From Saccharopolyspora gloriosae (GTDB lineage Bacteria; Actinomycetota; Actinomycetes; Mycobacteriales; Pseudonocardiaceae): a stretch of 64,000 nucleotides of DNA. This document shows, piece after piece, positions 1-8,655 of the stretch (the first letter of the stretch is position 1; the number at the start of each line of letters is the position of its first letter). The notes below the pieces were generated by a model, which worked only from the letters and a program-made list of their open reading frames with translations, had not been told where the DNA came from and made no database searches. The DNA is taken from contig NZ_JACHIV010000001.1 of NCBI RefSeq assembly GCF_014203325.1, positions 6,325,501 through 6,389,500 on the forward strand, in the 5' to 3' direction. The translations under genes and the position numbers were made by a program.

Positions 1-146
1 AGCTGCGCGACGCCGCGGCGACGGCCCGTGTGGCGACCGACGTGGTGCACTTCAGCAGCGGCGAGCACCGCTTCGACACCGATCTGGACGCGGCGGTGGA
101 GGCCTGGCAGCGGGCGCGCAACTGGTTCGACACGCACCTCCGCTGA
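1..146 (+). CDS. C-terminal fragment of an unidentified protein
   Basis: An open frame enters from the left edge (first full codon at 3) and stops with TGA at 144-146, giving about 47 residues that end in a Trp-rich helix (AWQRARNWFDTHLR). Such a helix is common at the C-terminus of alpha/beta hydrolases, but nothing diagnostic remains, so the family is a guess. A strong hairpin follows 18 nt after the stop, which supports a real gene end here. Confidence 0.5.
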   Translation, partial: LRDAAATARVATDVVHFSSGEHRFDTDLDAAVEAWQRARNWFDTHLR

Positions 147-163
147 GCCGCGGCAGGACCCGA

Positions 164-208
164 GTTGCACACAGGCTGTGGATAAGTTGTCCACAGCCTG
201 TGTGCAAC
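164..208. terminator. Perfect 19-bp hairpin after the partial gene
   Basis: Arms at 164-182 and 190-208 are exactly complementary (GTTGCACACAGGCTGTGGA and its reverse complement) around a 7-nt loop. It sits 18 nt after a stop codon and is followed by CCTGTTTGC rather than a real U-tract. It probably ends the upstream transcript before the acetoacetyl-CoA synthetase gene. Confidence 0.6.
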
Positions 209-275
209 CTGTTTGCGGTGCGCACGAAGGGTGCACTATGGCGTCGAGGCGGTGTCGTGAGTTAGGAAGCTAGTC

Positions 276-2264
276 ATGACCTCGAGCACCCACACCGGCC
301 AGCCGCCCGAGCTCCTGTGGAACCCCGCTCCGGAGCACGTGGCGGGCACCCGCATCGCCGAGTTCGGCGAGTGGCTGCGCACCGAGCGCGGCCACGACCT
401 GCCCGACTACCGGGCGCTGTGGAACTGGTCGGTCTCGGACCTGACGGGCTTCTGGGGAGCCCTCGCGGACTTCTTCGACGTCGCCTTCCACGACCGGCCC
501 GATCAGGTGCTCGAAGCCGAGGTCATGCCCGGAGCGCGGTGGTTCCCGGGTGCGACGCTGAACTACGCGGAGCACGCGCTGCGCGGTGGTCCCGGCAAGG
601 CCGACGACGACGTCGCGGTGGTCTTCGCCAGGGAGGACGGGCACGGCTCGGAGCTCACCTTCGGCGAGCTGCGCTCCCGCGTCGCCGCGATGCGCGCGGC
701 GTTCGCGGAGCTCGGCGTGCGCCGCGGGGACCGGGTGGCGGCGCTGGCACCGAACTGCCCGGAGACGCTGATCGCCTTCCTCGCCGCCGCCAGCCTCGGC
801 GCCACCTGGTCGTCGTGCTCGCCGGACTTCGGCGTGCGCGCGGTCGCCGACCGCTTCGTGCAGATCGAGCCGACGGTGTTCGTGGCCGTCGACGGCTACG
901 TCTACGGCGGCCGCACCTTCGACATCAGGTCCACTGTGGACGAACTGCGCGCGGAGCTGCCCGGCTTGGCGGGGACCGTGCTCGTCGACTACGTCGGAGC
1001 GGGCGAGCTCGCCGGGACGCACGACTGGTCGGCGCTGCTGGAACGCCACCGCGGCGCCGAGCTCGCCTTCGACCCGGTGCCGTTCGACCACCCGCTGTGG
1101 GTGCTGTACTCCTCCGGCACCACCGGCCTGCCGAAGGGCATCGTGCACGGCCACGGCGGCATGGTCCTCGAGCAGTTCAAGATGATCGGCCTGCACGCCG
1201 ACCTCGGCCCCGGCGACACGTTCTTCTGGTTCACCACCACCGGCTGGATGATGTGGAACTTCCTGCTCGGCGGTCTGCTCACCGGCACCCGGCTGCTGCT
1301 GTTCGACGGCAGCCCCGGGCACCCCTCGCTGGACGCGCTGTGGGAACTGGCCGCGCGCCACCGGGTCACCTACTTCGGCACCTCCGCGCCGTTCATCCAG
1401 AGCTGCCTGAAGAAGGAGCTGCGGCCCGGCGACGCCCACGACCTGAGCGCGCTGCGCACCGTCGGCTCGACCGGTTCGCCGCTGAGCACCGACGGATTCC
1501 GCTGGATCGCCGACGCCGTGGGCGCCGACGTGCAGATCGCCAGCGTGTCCGGCGGCACCGACCTGTGCACCGCCATCGTCGGCGCCGCGCCGACCGTGCC
1601 GGTGTGGCTCGGTGAGATCTCCTGCCCGATGCTCGGCGCCTCGGTGCGGTCCTACTCGGAGGACGGCGCCGAACTGCGCGGCGAGGTCGGCGAACTGGTC
1701 CTCACAAAGCCGATGCCGACGATGCCGGTGTTCTTCTGGAACGACCCCGACGGCTCGCGCCTGCACGAGGCGTACTTCGACACCTATCCCGGGATCTGGC
1801 GCCACGGCGACTGGATCGAGGTCACCGACCGCGGCACCCTGGTGATCCACGGCCGCAGCGACTCGACGCTCAACCGCGGCGGCATCCGGATGGGAACCGC
1901 CGAGTTCTACCGCGTGGTGGAGGCGTTCGACGAGGTCGCGGATTCGCTCGTCATCGACACCTCGGGCGCGACGGGCGAAGGCGAACTGCTCTGCTTCCTG
2001 GTCCTCGCCGCAGGAGCCCGGCTGGAGGACGTGGAACCGGAGCTGAAGAAGCGGCTGCGCGAGCAGCTCTCACCGCGGCACGTGCCGAACCGGTTCCTGC
2101 CGATCGACGAGATCCCGCAGACGCTCAACGGCAAGAAGCTGGAGGTTCCGGTGAAGAAGATCCTCGCCGGTGCCGACCCGGAGCGCGCCGTCAGCCGCGA
2201 CGCGCTGCGCAATCCGGCGGCGCTGAACCCGTTCGTGCAGCTCGCGAAGGGTTCGCAGGACTGA
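276..2264 (+). CDS. aacS: Acetoacetate-CoA ligase (acetoacetyl-CoA synthetase)
   Basis: 662-residue cytosolic enzyme of the ANL (AMP-forming) superfamily. It activates acetoacetate to acetoacetyl-CoA with ATP and feeds ketone-body, PHB or isoprenoid carbon into central metabolism. An N-terminal ACS-type extension (WNPAPEH...) precedes the adenylation motif YSSGTTGLPKG at about residue 280. The second ATP motif (YPGIWRHGDW) and a C-terminal lysine motif (LNGKKLEVP, Lys620) are intact. The length is typical of AACS and longer than that of generic acyl-CoA ligases. ATG at 276 lies 7-8 nt after AGGAAG. It appears monocistronic and is followed by two tRNA genes. Specificity for acetoacetate rather than propionate is inferred from overall architecture. 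Confidence 0.9.
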   Translation: MTSSTHTGQPPELLWNPAPEHVAGTRIAEFGEWLRTERGHDLPDYRALWNWSVSDLTGFWGALADFFDVAFHDRPDQVLEAEVMPGARWFPGATLNYAEHALRGGPGKADDDVAVVFAREDGHGSELTFGELRSRVAAMRAAFAELGVRRGDRVAALAPNCPETLIAFLAAASLGATWSSCSPDFGVRAVADRFVQIEPTVFVAVDGYVYGGRTFDIRSTVDELRAELPGLAGTVLVDYVGAGELAGTHDWSALLERHRGAELAFDPVPFDHPLWVLYSSGTTGLPKGIVHGHGGMVLEQFKMIGLHADLGPGDTFFWFTTTGWMMWNFLLGGLLTGTRLLLFDGSPGHPSLDALWELAARHRVTYFGTSAPFIQSCLKKELRPGDAHDLSALRTVGSTGSPLSTDGFRWIADAVGADVQIASVSGGTDLCTAIVGAAPTVPVWLGEISCPMLGASVRSYSEDGAELRGEVGELVLTKPMPTMPVFFWNDPDGSRLHEAYFDTYPGIWRHGDWIEVTDRGTLVIHGRSDSTLNRGGIRMGTAEFYRVVEAFDEVADSLVIDTSGATGEGELLCFLVLAAGARLEDVEPELKKRLREQLSPRHVPNRFLPIDEIPQTLNGKKLEVPVKKILAGADPERAVSRDALRNPAALNPFVQLAKGSQD

Positions 2265-2342
2265 CGGAGATCAAACCCCACCCCCTTTGTTGAGGCGCTG
2301 GAGGGCCGTGTAGTCTTTCCGCAGTGGCCAAGAGGACTACCG

Positions 2343-2432
2343 GGAGGCTTCGCCTAGTCTGGTCTATGGCGCCGCACTGCTAATGCGGTTGGGGGTCACG
2401 CCCCCTCCCGGGTTCAAATCCCGGAGCCTCCG
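2343..2432 (+). tRNA. tRNA-Ser (anticodon GCT)
   Basis: The acceptor stem GGAGGCT (2343-2349) pairs with AGCCTCC (2425-2431), with discriminator G at 2432. The anticodon loop CTGCTAA gives GCT, which reads AGC/AGU. A long variable arm (GGGGGTCACGCCCCC) is the class II serine hallmark, and the T arm CCGGGTTCAAATCCCGG is perfect. CCA is not encoded. Confidence 0.97.
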
Positions 2433-2471
2433 CAGGGGTTCCCGCCCAGGCGGGGATCCACAACTGAACAA

Positions 2472-2544
2472 GCGCCCGTAGCTCAACGGATAGAGCATCT
2501 GACTACGGATCAGAAGGTTAGGGGTTCGAATCCCTTCGGGCGCA
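2472..2544 (+). tRNA. tRNA-Arg (anticodon ACG)
   Basis: The 73-nt cloverleaf has acceptor GCGCCCG pairing with CGGGCGC and discriminator A. The D arm contains GCTCAACGGATAGAGC. The anticodon loop CTACGGA gives ACG, normally edited to ICG to read CGN. The T arm is AGGGGTTCGAATCCCTT. It lies 39 nt after the tRNA-Ser gene, so the two may be co-transcribed. Confidence 0.97.
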
Positions 2545-2562
2545 CGTCTGGTCGAGACAGCA

Positions 2563-2592
2563 GAAACCCCCTACTTAGTCGCAGGGGGTTTC
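2563..2592 (+). terminator. Intrinsic terminator of the tRNA pair
   Basis: The 10-bp stem GAAACCCCCT / AGGGGGTTTC (2563-2572 and 2583-2592) has a 10-nt loop and begins 18 nt after the tRNA-Arg gene. It is followed by TTGCTTTC, a modest T-rich tail. Confidence 0.85.
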
Positions 2593-2780
2593 TTGCTTTC
2601 CGGGTTCGGTGGAATCACCGCCCGGGACTCCCGGATTCCCGCCGCGCCACCTTTGGCCGATCGGCTCGAACTCACGGGCCGAAGAGCCGAGGCGACCGTC
2701 CGCCGACTCCCCTTAGTTTCATGATCGACCGAGCACCGACGCCGCGGCGTCGGGTCGATCACGCGAAGCGAGGAGTGCAC

Positions 2781-3203
2781 ATGCGGTTCAGCACCAGGAA
2801 GATCTTGTTCTCCGGTATCGCGGCCGGTGCCGCGGTGGTGGCGCTCGGCGGTGCCGCCGCCGCCTCGGGCCACCAGGCCGCGGACGCGCTCCCCGTCGCC
2901 CCGGGGCACGAGGGCGAAGGCGAGTACACCGCCGGGAACTACTGGTTGCAGGTGCGCGAGCTCACCGCCGACGGCGAGGGTTTCGGCACCGCCGTCGCGC
3001 CCGGCACCACGTACTACTCCAAGACCCTGCACGGGTCGGATTCCTGGAAGCCGACCGTCCTGAAGTTCTCCGTCGGCGAGGCCCCGGAAGCGCCGACCGT
3101 GTTCAGCTACCCGATTCCCGCCGAGGGCCTGGGCGTCTCCTGCGTCGCCTCCGGCACCGAGGCCGCGCCGCAGGTGCGGTGCGAGACGACCGACGCCCGC
3201 TGA
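2781..3203 (+). CDS. Small secreted protein of unknown function
   Basis: The 140-residue product starts with MRFSTRKILFSGIAAG, a basic n-region and hydrophobic core followed by an Ala-rich stretch (GGAAAASG) that fits Sec signal-peptidase cleavage near residue 30. The mature part is about 110 residues, rich in Gly, Ala and Thr, with two cysteines near the end (VSCVASG, VRCETT) that could form a disulfide. The start at 2781 is preferred over an upstream in-frame ATG because AAGCGAGGAG lies just before it. I do not recognise a family. It is probably a wall-associated or free extracellular protein. Confidence 0.7.
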   Translation: MRFSTRKILFSGIAAGAAVVALGGAAAASGHQAADALPVAPGHEGEGEYTAGNYWLQVRELTADGEGFGTAVAPGTTYYSKTLHGSDSWKPTVLKFSVGEAPEAPTVFSYPIPAEGLGVSCVASGTEAAPQVRCETTDAR

Positions 3204-3306
3204 TCGGCGACCGCTGATCGGCGGCCACCTTGGCCGAACCGCCCGCCGGGGGGTGCGGGCGGCTCGGCAGGGGTGGACGCGTGCGGCTGGCCGGTGCCCT
3301 GGTGGA

Positions 3307-3675
3307 TCACGCCGCCGAGGTCGACGGGGTGACGATGTCCGCGGAGAGCGGGGCGACGACGGCCAGGATCGCGTCCACAGTGGCCGGTTCGACGCCCGCC
3401 GCGGCCAACGATGCGGACAGGTGCTCGACGACCAGGTCGAAGTGCGGCTGCCGGATGCCGCGGCCCTGGTGGACCTGCTTCATCGGGGCGCCCCGGTACG
3501 GCTCGGGGCCGCCGAGCGCGGCGGCGAAGAACTCCACCTGCCTGCCCCGCAGCCGGGACATGTTGGTGCCGGTGAAGAAACCGGCGAGCTCCGGGTCGGC
3601 GAGGACCTTCTCGTAGAACGCGGCGACGACCTGCTCCAGCGCCGGGGTGCCACCGATCTCGTCGTAGATGCTCAT
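3307..3675 (-). CDS. glbN: Group I truncated hemoglobin (trHbN-like)
   Basis: The 122-residue protein matches 2-on-2 truncated globins. N-terminal MSIYDEIGG is followed by Tyr B10 in [13 protein letters not shown] (Tyr21) and the F-helix motif [10 protein letters not shown] carrying the proximal haem ligand (His69). Group I members bind O2 and NO and, with a reductase, oxidise NO to nitrate. The mycobacterial protein protects respiration from NO. The ATG at 3675 follows AGGAAGGACACC on the minus strand and leaves out a poor N-terminal extension. The neighbours do not suggest an operon. Confidence 0.92.
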   Translation of the reverse strand: MSIYDEIGGTPALEQVVAAFYEKVLADPELAGFFTGTNMSRLRGRQVEFFAAALGGPEPYRGAPMKQVHQGRGIRQPHFDLVVEHLSASLAAAGVEPATVDAILAVVAPLSADIVTPSTSAA

Positions 3676-4142
3676 GGGCGGTGTCCTTCCTGGGGTGGGG
3701 TTCCAGCTCACCCCCACCGCTTTGCCGGCCTGTGCTGCCGCTGTGAACGGGTCGCTACGTTGCGCTCACCCTCGCTATCGAGCGCGGTGAGGACGGCGCG
3801 CGATTCCGGTGCCCCGTGGGGCCTGGTTCGTTCCGGGCCGGTTGCAGCGCTGTTCGACGGAACGAGCAGCCGGGCGGCGCGCGGCTCGAACACGGACGGT
3901 TGCGACGGAAAGTTGATCGCGCACCGTAGTTCTCAGAGCCGCCATCAGGCCCGGAATCCGGGACGAACTTCCCGTTACCAGCGAAGATCTCGATCACTCC
4001 GAGTAACATCAAGATCGTTACTGTTCGGCCGGAAAAGTCCGAAACATGTTGCGATAGGAAACTCGGACTCAAAACGGTAACAGGCTGCAACCTTTCGAAC
4101 CCCGCCGGCGATCAAGGGGTGACGACTCGAAAGGGGTCAGGA
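3676..4142. other. Intergenic region between divergent glbN and LGFP genes
   Basis: No convincing gene on either strand: the open frames here are high-GC shadows with poor codon pattern. The 467 nt must hold the promoters of the globin (minus) and of the LGFP-repeat protein (plus). The stretch around 3990-4080 is unusually AT-rich for this genome (AACATCAAGATCGTTACTG), as expected near a promoter. I could not assign a specific -10/-35 pair. Confidence 0.5.
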
Positions 4143-5447
4143 GTGACCGTCACCAAATTCGCCGGAGCCGCCCTCAGCGCCGCGGCCCTGTGCGTCCTGT
4201 GCGTGCTGCCCGGCGCCGCGCACGCGCAGCCGATCAGCGAGCTCATCAGCGGGTCCGCCACCACGACCCGCGGCGCCGCGACGACCGCGGAGGGCACCGC
4301 GCCGGACGGCCTCCTCCGCAACGCGGTGGAGGGGTCGAGCGAGCAGCCGGCCAGTGCCGCGCCCGAGCCCAGCGGCGCACCCACCACGAGCGCGCCCGCC
4401 ACCGAGGAGCGGGACGCGCCCGGCGAAGGCGCCATCGACGAGCGCTACTCCGCGCTGCCCCGCGAAGTGAAAGACGCCATCGGCAACCCGCTCGGCGACG
4501 AAGAGGTCGAGAGCGACTCGCTGCGGTGGCGGGAGTACGAGCACGCCCGCTTCTACTGGACGCCGGACACCGACACCCGCATCGTGTTCGGCGGCATCCT
4601 CGACCGGTTCGTCGCGCTCGGCGGCCACGACGTCATCGGCGTGCCCACCACCGACGAGACCGTCGACGACGGCGGCGCCCGCTACAACGAGTTCATCAGC
4701 CTCGACGGGACGGAGACCGCGTCGGCGATCTACTTCACCGGCAAGACCGGCGCGCACCACCTGAGCGGGCCGATCTTGGAGAAGTGGACCGAGCTGGGCG
4801 CGGGCGACGCCCTCGGCTACCCCACCAGCGACACCGCGGCCACGCCGGACGGGCTCGGCGCGTACAACCACTTCTCCCGCAGCGGCGGCGCCTCCATCTA
4901 CCTGACCAGGGACAACGAGACGCACGTCGTGCAGGGCGCGATCCGCGACAAGTGGGCCGCCTCGGGCTGGGAGGCGGGCCCGCTGGGGTACCCGACCACC
5001 GACGAGCTCACCGCCGCCGACGACCGCGGCAAGTACGCCCGGTTCGACGGTGACGGCGAGTTCGCCGCCGGGATCGTGTGGAGCCCGGAGACCGGCGCGC
5101 ACTCCGTGCGGGGCGCGATCGGCGACCGCTACATCGAGTTCAGCGGGCCGAACGGGCTGCTCGGCTACCCGACCACCGATGAGCTGTCCACTCCGGACGG
5201 ACGTGGCCGGTACGCGCACTTCACCGGAACCGGCGGGGCTTCCGTCTACTGGTCGCCGCAGACCGGCGCCGTCGAGGTCTACGGCGGGATCCGCGCCCGC
5301 TGGGCCGAACTCGGCTGGGAGCGGTCCTACCTCGGCTATCCGGTGCGCGGCGAGCACGACGTGACCTGGGGCCGCAGCACCGAGTTCGAACTCGGCCACA
5401 TCGACTGGCACCGCGCCACCGGGAAGGTCTTCGACTTCCCGAAGTGA
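4143..5447 (+). CDS. Secreted LGFP-repeat protein
   Basis: 434 residues. A signal peptide (VTVTKFAGAALSAAALCVL... ending AHA-QP) is followed by an about 80-residue Thr/Ala/Glu-rich linker, then six tandem units built on the LGFP motif (PF08310): IGNPLGDE, IGVPTTDE, LGYPTSDT, LGYPTTDE twice, LGYPVRGE, each with a Y/F-x-x-F and W-x-E/A-x-G frame. LGFP repeats occur in wall-anchored proteins of mycolata, where they are thought to bind the envelope. No catalytic domain is present, so this is a wall-binding module alone. GTG at 4143 is chosen because AAGGGG lies 7 nt upstream; a GTG at 4119 would add residues ahead of the signal peptide. Confidence 0.88.
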   Translation: MTVTKFAGAALSAAALCVLCVLPGAAHAQPISELISGSATTTRGAATTAEGTAPDGLLRNAVEGSSEQPASAAPEPSGAPTTSAPATEERDAPGEGAIDERYSALPREVKDAIGNPLGDEEVESDSLRWREYEHARFYWTPDTDTRIVFGGILDRFVALGGHDVIGVPTTDETVDDGGARYNEFISLDGTETASAIYFTGKTGAHHLSGPILEKWTELGAGDALGYPTSDTAATPDGLGAYNHFSRSGGASIYLTRDNETHVVQGAIRDKWAASGWEAGPLGYPTTDELTAADDRGKYARFDGDGEFAAGIVWSPETGAHSVRGAIGDRYIEFSGPNGLLGYPTTDELSTPDGRGRYAHFTGTGGASVYWSPQTGAVEVYGGIRARWAELGWERSYLGYPVRGEHDVTWGRSTEFELGHIDWHRATGKVFDFPK

Positions 5448-5494
5448 GCCGAGTTCTGCGCTGTGCGGCCCGGGAATCGGGCCGCGACGAGCTG

Positions 5495-5532
5495 AGGTGC
5501 GCCTGACGGAGTGGGGTCCGTCAGGCGCACCT
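5495..5532. terminator. Perfect 16-bp terminator hairpin
   Basis: AGGTGCGCCTGACGGA (5495-5510) pairs exactly with 5517-5532 around GTGGGG and is followed by CTTCCTTT. It lies 47 nt after the first LGFP gene and separates it from the second. Confidence 0.85.
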
Positions 5533-5724
5533 CTTCCTTTCTGCCACGTCGGGTCGCCGCACCGCGCGGCTTTCACGAGATCGGCCGTGGCGGCGTTCGA
5601 GTGAGATGTCCCTGCCGGTACGGCCGAACCGGTGAACGTCGCCGTCCCCGGCAACCGGCGGCCGCCGCCGGGCGTGTTCCACATCGACAGAATTCCTTGT
5701 GGGGCAACAGAAAAGGGGATCGTC

Positions 5725-6696
5725 GTGAAGACCACTCGCTGGGGAATCATGCTCGCCGCGGCCGTCGTGCCGATCGCGCTCGCCGGGCCGGCCACCGCCG
5801 CCGCCGCGCCGGCTCCCGCCGGGCAGGCCGAGCAGCAGGCGTTCACCCCGATCGAGGACCGCTACTGGAACGACGCGGCGCTGCGCGGACTGCTGGGCGA
5901 CCCCGTCGATTCGCAGAAGACCGACGGGGACACCACCTACCAGCAGTTCCAGTACGGCTGGCTGTTCCACACCGGCGCCACCGGCGTCACCGAGATCCAC
6001 GGCGACATCGCGGCCCGCTACAACGCGGTCGGCGGCTACGGCGTGCTGGGCGCCGCCGAGTTCGACGAACGGAGCACGCCCGGCGGAGAGGGCCGCTACA
6101 ACCACTTCGCGGGCAGCGACGCCACCGGCCGCGCCTCGATCTACTGGACGCCGGCGACCGGGGCGCAGGGCGTGTGGGGTCCGGTGCGGACGTTCTGGGA
6201 GTCGAAGGGCTGGGAGATCGGCTACCTCGGCTTCCCGACGAAGACGACCTCCGTCACCGCCGACGGGGCCGGGGCCTACAACCACTTCGACGGGCGCGAC
6301 GACGCCGGCGCCTCGGTCTACTGGTCCGAGTCGACCGGGGCGCACTCGGTGCAGGGCGAGATCCGCAACGCCTGGGCCGCGCAGGGCTGGGAGACGGGTG
6401 CGCTCGGCTACCCGACGACCGACGAGCTCGCGGTCGCCGACGGCAGCGGTCGCTACAACGAATTCGCGGGCCAGGACGAGGAACCCGGCGCGGCCTACTG
6501 GTCCTGGGAGTCCGGGGCGCACTGGCTGACCGGGCCGATCCTGGAGCGCTGGGACCAGCTCGACCGCCAGGCCGGCTACCTCGGCTACCCCACGGAGAAC
6601 CCGCACGCCGTCGACGGCGGCACGCAGGTCGACTTCCAGCACGGCTACGTCGTGCTGGACGAGGCCACCGGCGGGGTCTCCGACTCGCCGTGGTGA
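5725..6696 (+). CDS. Second secreted LGFP-repeat protein
   Basis: 323 residues. The signal peptide VKTTRWGIMLAAAVVPIALAG, ending around ATAAAAPAPA, is followed almost directly by five LGFP-type units (LLGDPVDS, YGVLGAAEFD, LGFPTKTT, LGYPTTDE, LGYPTENP). It is a tandem paralogue of the upstream protein but lacks the long Thr/Ala linker. GTG at 5725 follows AAAAGGGGATCGTC. A strong terminator between the genes indicates separate transcription. It is likely secreted and wall-bound; the ligand is unknown. Confidence 0.85.
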   Translation: MKTTRWGIMLAAAVVPIALAGPATAAAAPAPAGQAEQQAFTPIEDRYWNDAALRGLLGDPVDSQKTDGDTTYQQFQYGWLFHTGATGVTEIHGDIAARYNAVGGYGVLGAAEFDERSTPGGEGRYNHFAGSDATGRASIYWTPATGAQGVWGPVRTFWESKGWEIGYLGFPTKTTSVTADGAGAYNHFDGRDDAGASVYWSESTGAHSVQGEIRNAWAAQGWETGALGYPTTDELAVADGSGRYNEFAGQDEEPGAAYWSWESGAHWLTGPILERWDQLDRQAGYLGYPTENPHAVDGGTQVDFQHGYVVLDEATGGVSDSPW

Positions 6697-6708
6697 TCCG
6701 GCGCTGAC

Positions 6709-6740
6709 GAGCCGGGCCGTCCTCGCGGGCGGCCCGGCTC
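6709..6740. terminator. Bidirectional terminator between convergent genes
   Basis: The 11-bp stem GAGCCGGGCCG / CGGCCCGGCTC (6709-6719, 6730-6740) lies in the 53-nt gap between the convergent LGFP and hydrolase genes. Confidence 0.7.
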
Positions 6741-6749
6741 CGCGCTGCT

Positions 6750-7610
6750 TCAGCCGAGCTCGGCGGCGAGTTCTCCGAGCAGGTCGGCGAATTCCGCCGG
6801 ACGGCAGAAGTACCCGGCGTGGCTGGAATCGATCGACCGCACGTCGAACCGCTGCGCGGGCGCCCACGCGTCGGCTTCGGCGATCATGCGGTCCTGCTCG
6901 GCGGGCAGGATCGACTCGTCCGCGGTGAACCGCACGAAGGTGCGCGGCACCCGGCCCCAGCGAGCGGCGGTGGCGAACCGGGGTTCCGCGCCGATGCGGA
7001 AGTTCACGTCCGGCTCCATGACGTCGATCAACGCCCGGAACTCGTCGTCGGTGCCGTCGGCCATGATCGCGGCCTTCGCCGCGCGCACCAGCTCCGGATC
7101 CGAGCTGCGCAGGTTGATCCGGCCCACGCCGAGCCGGGCCGGATCGCCGACCGCCGGCCACGGGATCCGGTCGAACAGGTTGCCCTCGCGCTCCGGCCAA
7201 GCCGTGTACTCGCCGATGGAGTCCGAGGCGACGGCGCACCACGCGGACAGGTACACCAGCCGGTCGACGAGCTCCGGGACCCGTTCGGCGACCGCGGTGA
7301 TCGGGACACCGCCCGCGCTGGTCCCGGCGAGCAGCACCGGGCCGTGCTCGGCGACGCGGCGGACCAGCGCCTCCACGTGGTCGGCGTAGTCGTCGACGCC
7401 GACGCCCGCCAGCGCGGAGGGGGCGGTGGCGAACTCGTCGAGGTCCTGCGGGGCCTGGTAGAAGCCGGGCGGGTGGTGAGCGTTCGACCCGTGGCCGGGC
7501 AGGTCCGGCGCCAGGCTGCGGTGACCGCGCAACGCCAGTTCGCGCTGCAGCGGGCCCCAGATCGCGGCTGTGCTGGCCGCACCGTGGATCAGGACGATCG
7601 TGGCTGACAT
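6750..7610 (-). CDS. Alpha/beta hydrolase
   Basis: 286 residues. The oxyanion-hole motif LIHGAASTAAIW lies near the N-terminus, the nucleophile elbow is GTSAGG (Ser98), the probable acid is Asp231 (RFTADESILP), and the catalytic His264 is in DSSHAGYFCRP. The cap region is short, as in MhpC/EstC-like esterases. The substrate cannot be told. ATG at 7610 has GAGGTTTCC upstream. It stands alone, transcribed toward the LGFP genes. Confidence 0.85.
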   Translation of the reverse strand: MSATIVLIHGAASTAAIWGPLQRELALRGHRSLAPDLPGHGSNAHHPPGFYQAPQDLDEFATAPSALAGVGVDDYADHVEALVRRVAEHGPVLLAGTSAGGVPITAVAERVPELVDRLVYLSAWCAVASDSIGEYTAWPEREGNLFDRIPWPAVGDPARLGVGRINLRSSDPELVRAAKAAIMADGTDDEFRALIDVMEPDVNFRIGAEPRFATAARWGRVPRTFVRFTADESILPAEQDRMIAEADAWAPAQRFDVRSIDSSHAGYFCRPAEFADLLGELAAELG

Positions 7611-7826
7611 GGAAACCTCGTTCTCCGCCGCGGAAACAACCGCGCGACGAGTGGTGGGGACGCCGAAGGCGCCGGTCTCGGGCGGAGACCGGCGAGCGCT
7701 CGTGCCGAACCGCGGGCGCGGAGTTCGCGCCGAGGCCACCGGGGGTCCCCGTCTTCGGGAGCACCGTCTTCGGGAGCACCGGGCCGAGGTCGGCGAGCGG
7801 GCTGCTACGTCAGCTGATCACGTCGT

Positions 7827-8186
7827 TCAGATTACGGCGCCGTGCAAGCGAATATCCGCGCGCGGCGACGGGCCGCTCGGGACGACGGGACGCCGCTCGT
7901 GGTGGGCGCGCAGCGCGAGCAGCGTCGCCAACCGGTGGCAGGCCCACTCCTCGGTGCGCAGCCGGTGCTTGCCCACGTGCTCCGGCTCGTCGACCGGCCA
8001 GGCGATCTCCTCGTCCGGCACGACGTCGATCGCCGCCGCGGCCGTCGGGGGCGGCGGCGCGGTGCGGAGCCGGTCCACGGTGACCGTCCCCGGCCCCGCG
8101 TGCGCGTGCTCGCCCGTCCCGCCGCGCAGCGGGAGCAGCAGCGCCGGCGCGATCAGCAGCGCCGCGACGACGAGCGCCGCGATCAC
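7827..8186 (-). CDS. Small single-pass membrane protein, unknown function
   Basis: 119 residues. An N-terminal membrane helix (VIAALVVAALLIAPALLLP) is followed by a Pro/Ala linker and an acidic/basic tail containing EEIAWPVDEPEHVGKH and a Cys-His pair (EEWACHRLATLLALRAHH). The GTG start overlaps the stop of the upstream zinc-ribbon gene (GTGA), so the two are translationally coupled. I do not recognise the family. Confidence 0.6.
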   Translation of the reverse strand: MIAALVVAALLIAPALLLPLRGGTGEHAHAGPGTVTVDRLRTAPPPPTAAAAIDVVPDEEIAWPVDEPEHVGKHRLRTEEWACHRLATLLALRAHHERRPVVPSGPSPRADIRLHGAVI

Positions 8187-8407
8187 GCCTGCTCCCGCGC
8201 GTCGCGCAGCGCCTTGGCCCGGACCAGGCAGTCCGAGCAGGTCTCGGCGAACCAGTCGCAGTCGGTGGGTTCGGTGACCGTCAGCCGCAGCCCGCACAAC
8301 GCCTCGCGCGCCTGCCCCGGGTAGGGGCGCTGCTCCGGGGACAAGGCGTGCCGCTCGCCCTGCGCCGGACGCCAGTACGCGACCGGGCCGGCTGACCTGA
8401 TGAACAC
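8183..8407 (-). CDS. Small zinc-ribbon-like protein (copy 1)
   Basis: 74 residues. The pattern is YWRPxxGERHA, then ALCG, then W and a CSDC pair, a likely His/Cys3 zinc site. It aligns residue for residue at its N-terminus with the protein at 50446-50676 (both reach YWRP at the same position). Such short proteins are often seen beside XRE/DUF397 regulators in actinomycetes. GTG at 8407 follows GAGGAGG. It is divergent from the XRE regulator at 8656 and coupled to the membrane protein downstream. The function is unknown; nucleic-acid or protein binding is inferred. Confidence 0.72.
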   Translation of the reverse strand: MFIRSAGPVAYWRPAQGERHALSPEQRPYPGQAREALCGLRLTVTEPTDCDWFAETCSDCLVRAKALRDAREQA

Positions 8408-8655
8408 CGCGAACCTCCTCGTTCGTCGCCGCGGACGGCGGTGCGCGGCGCGGAACCACCGGGAGGAATCCGGGGCATTCCGGTCCGCCGCGTCGTTCGC
8501 GCACCACGATCGACATCCGAAACGAAACCGTGTACCTGAACGATAAAGAGAGTTCATTCCACAAGGAACTACCCATTCGGATGATCTTGATTGCCTTCGG
8601 GTCCCGGCACTGGAAGAACTGGTGGTGATCACACAATTCGCTCGAAAGGCCACCG

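Noticed and set aside
164-208. DnaA box cluster or replication origin suggested by TTGTCCACA
   Set aside because: TTATCCACA-like sequence here is part of one perfect hairpin after a stop codon; there is no cluster and no dnaA/dnaN genes nearby.
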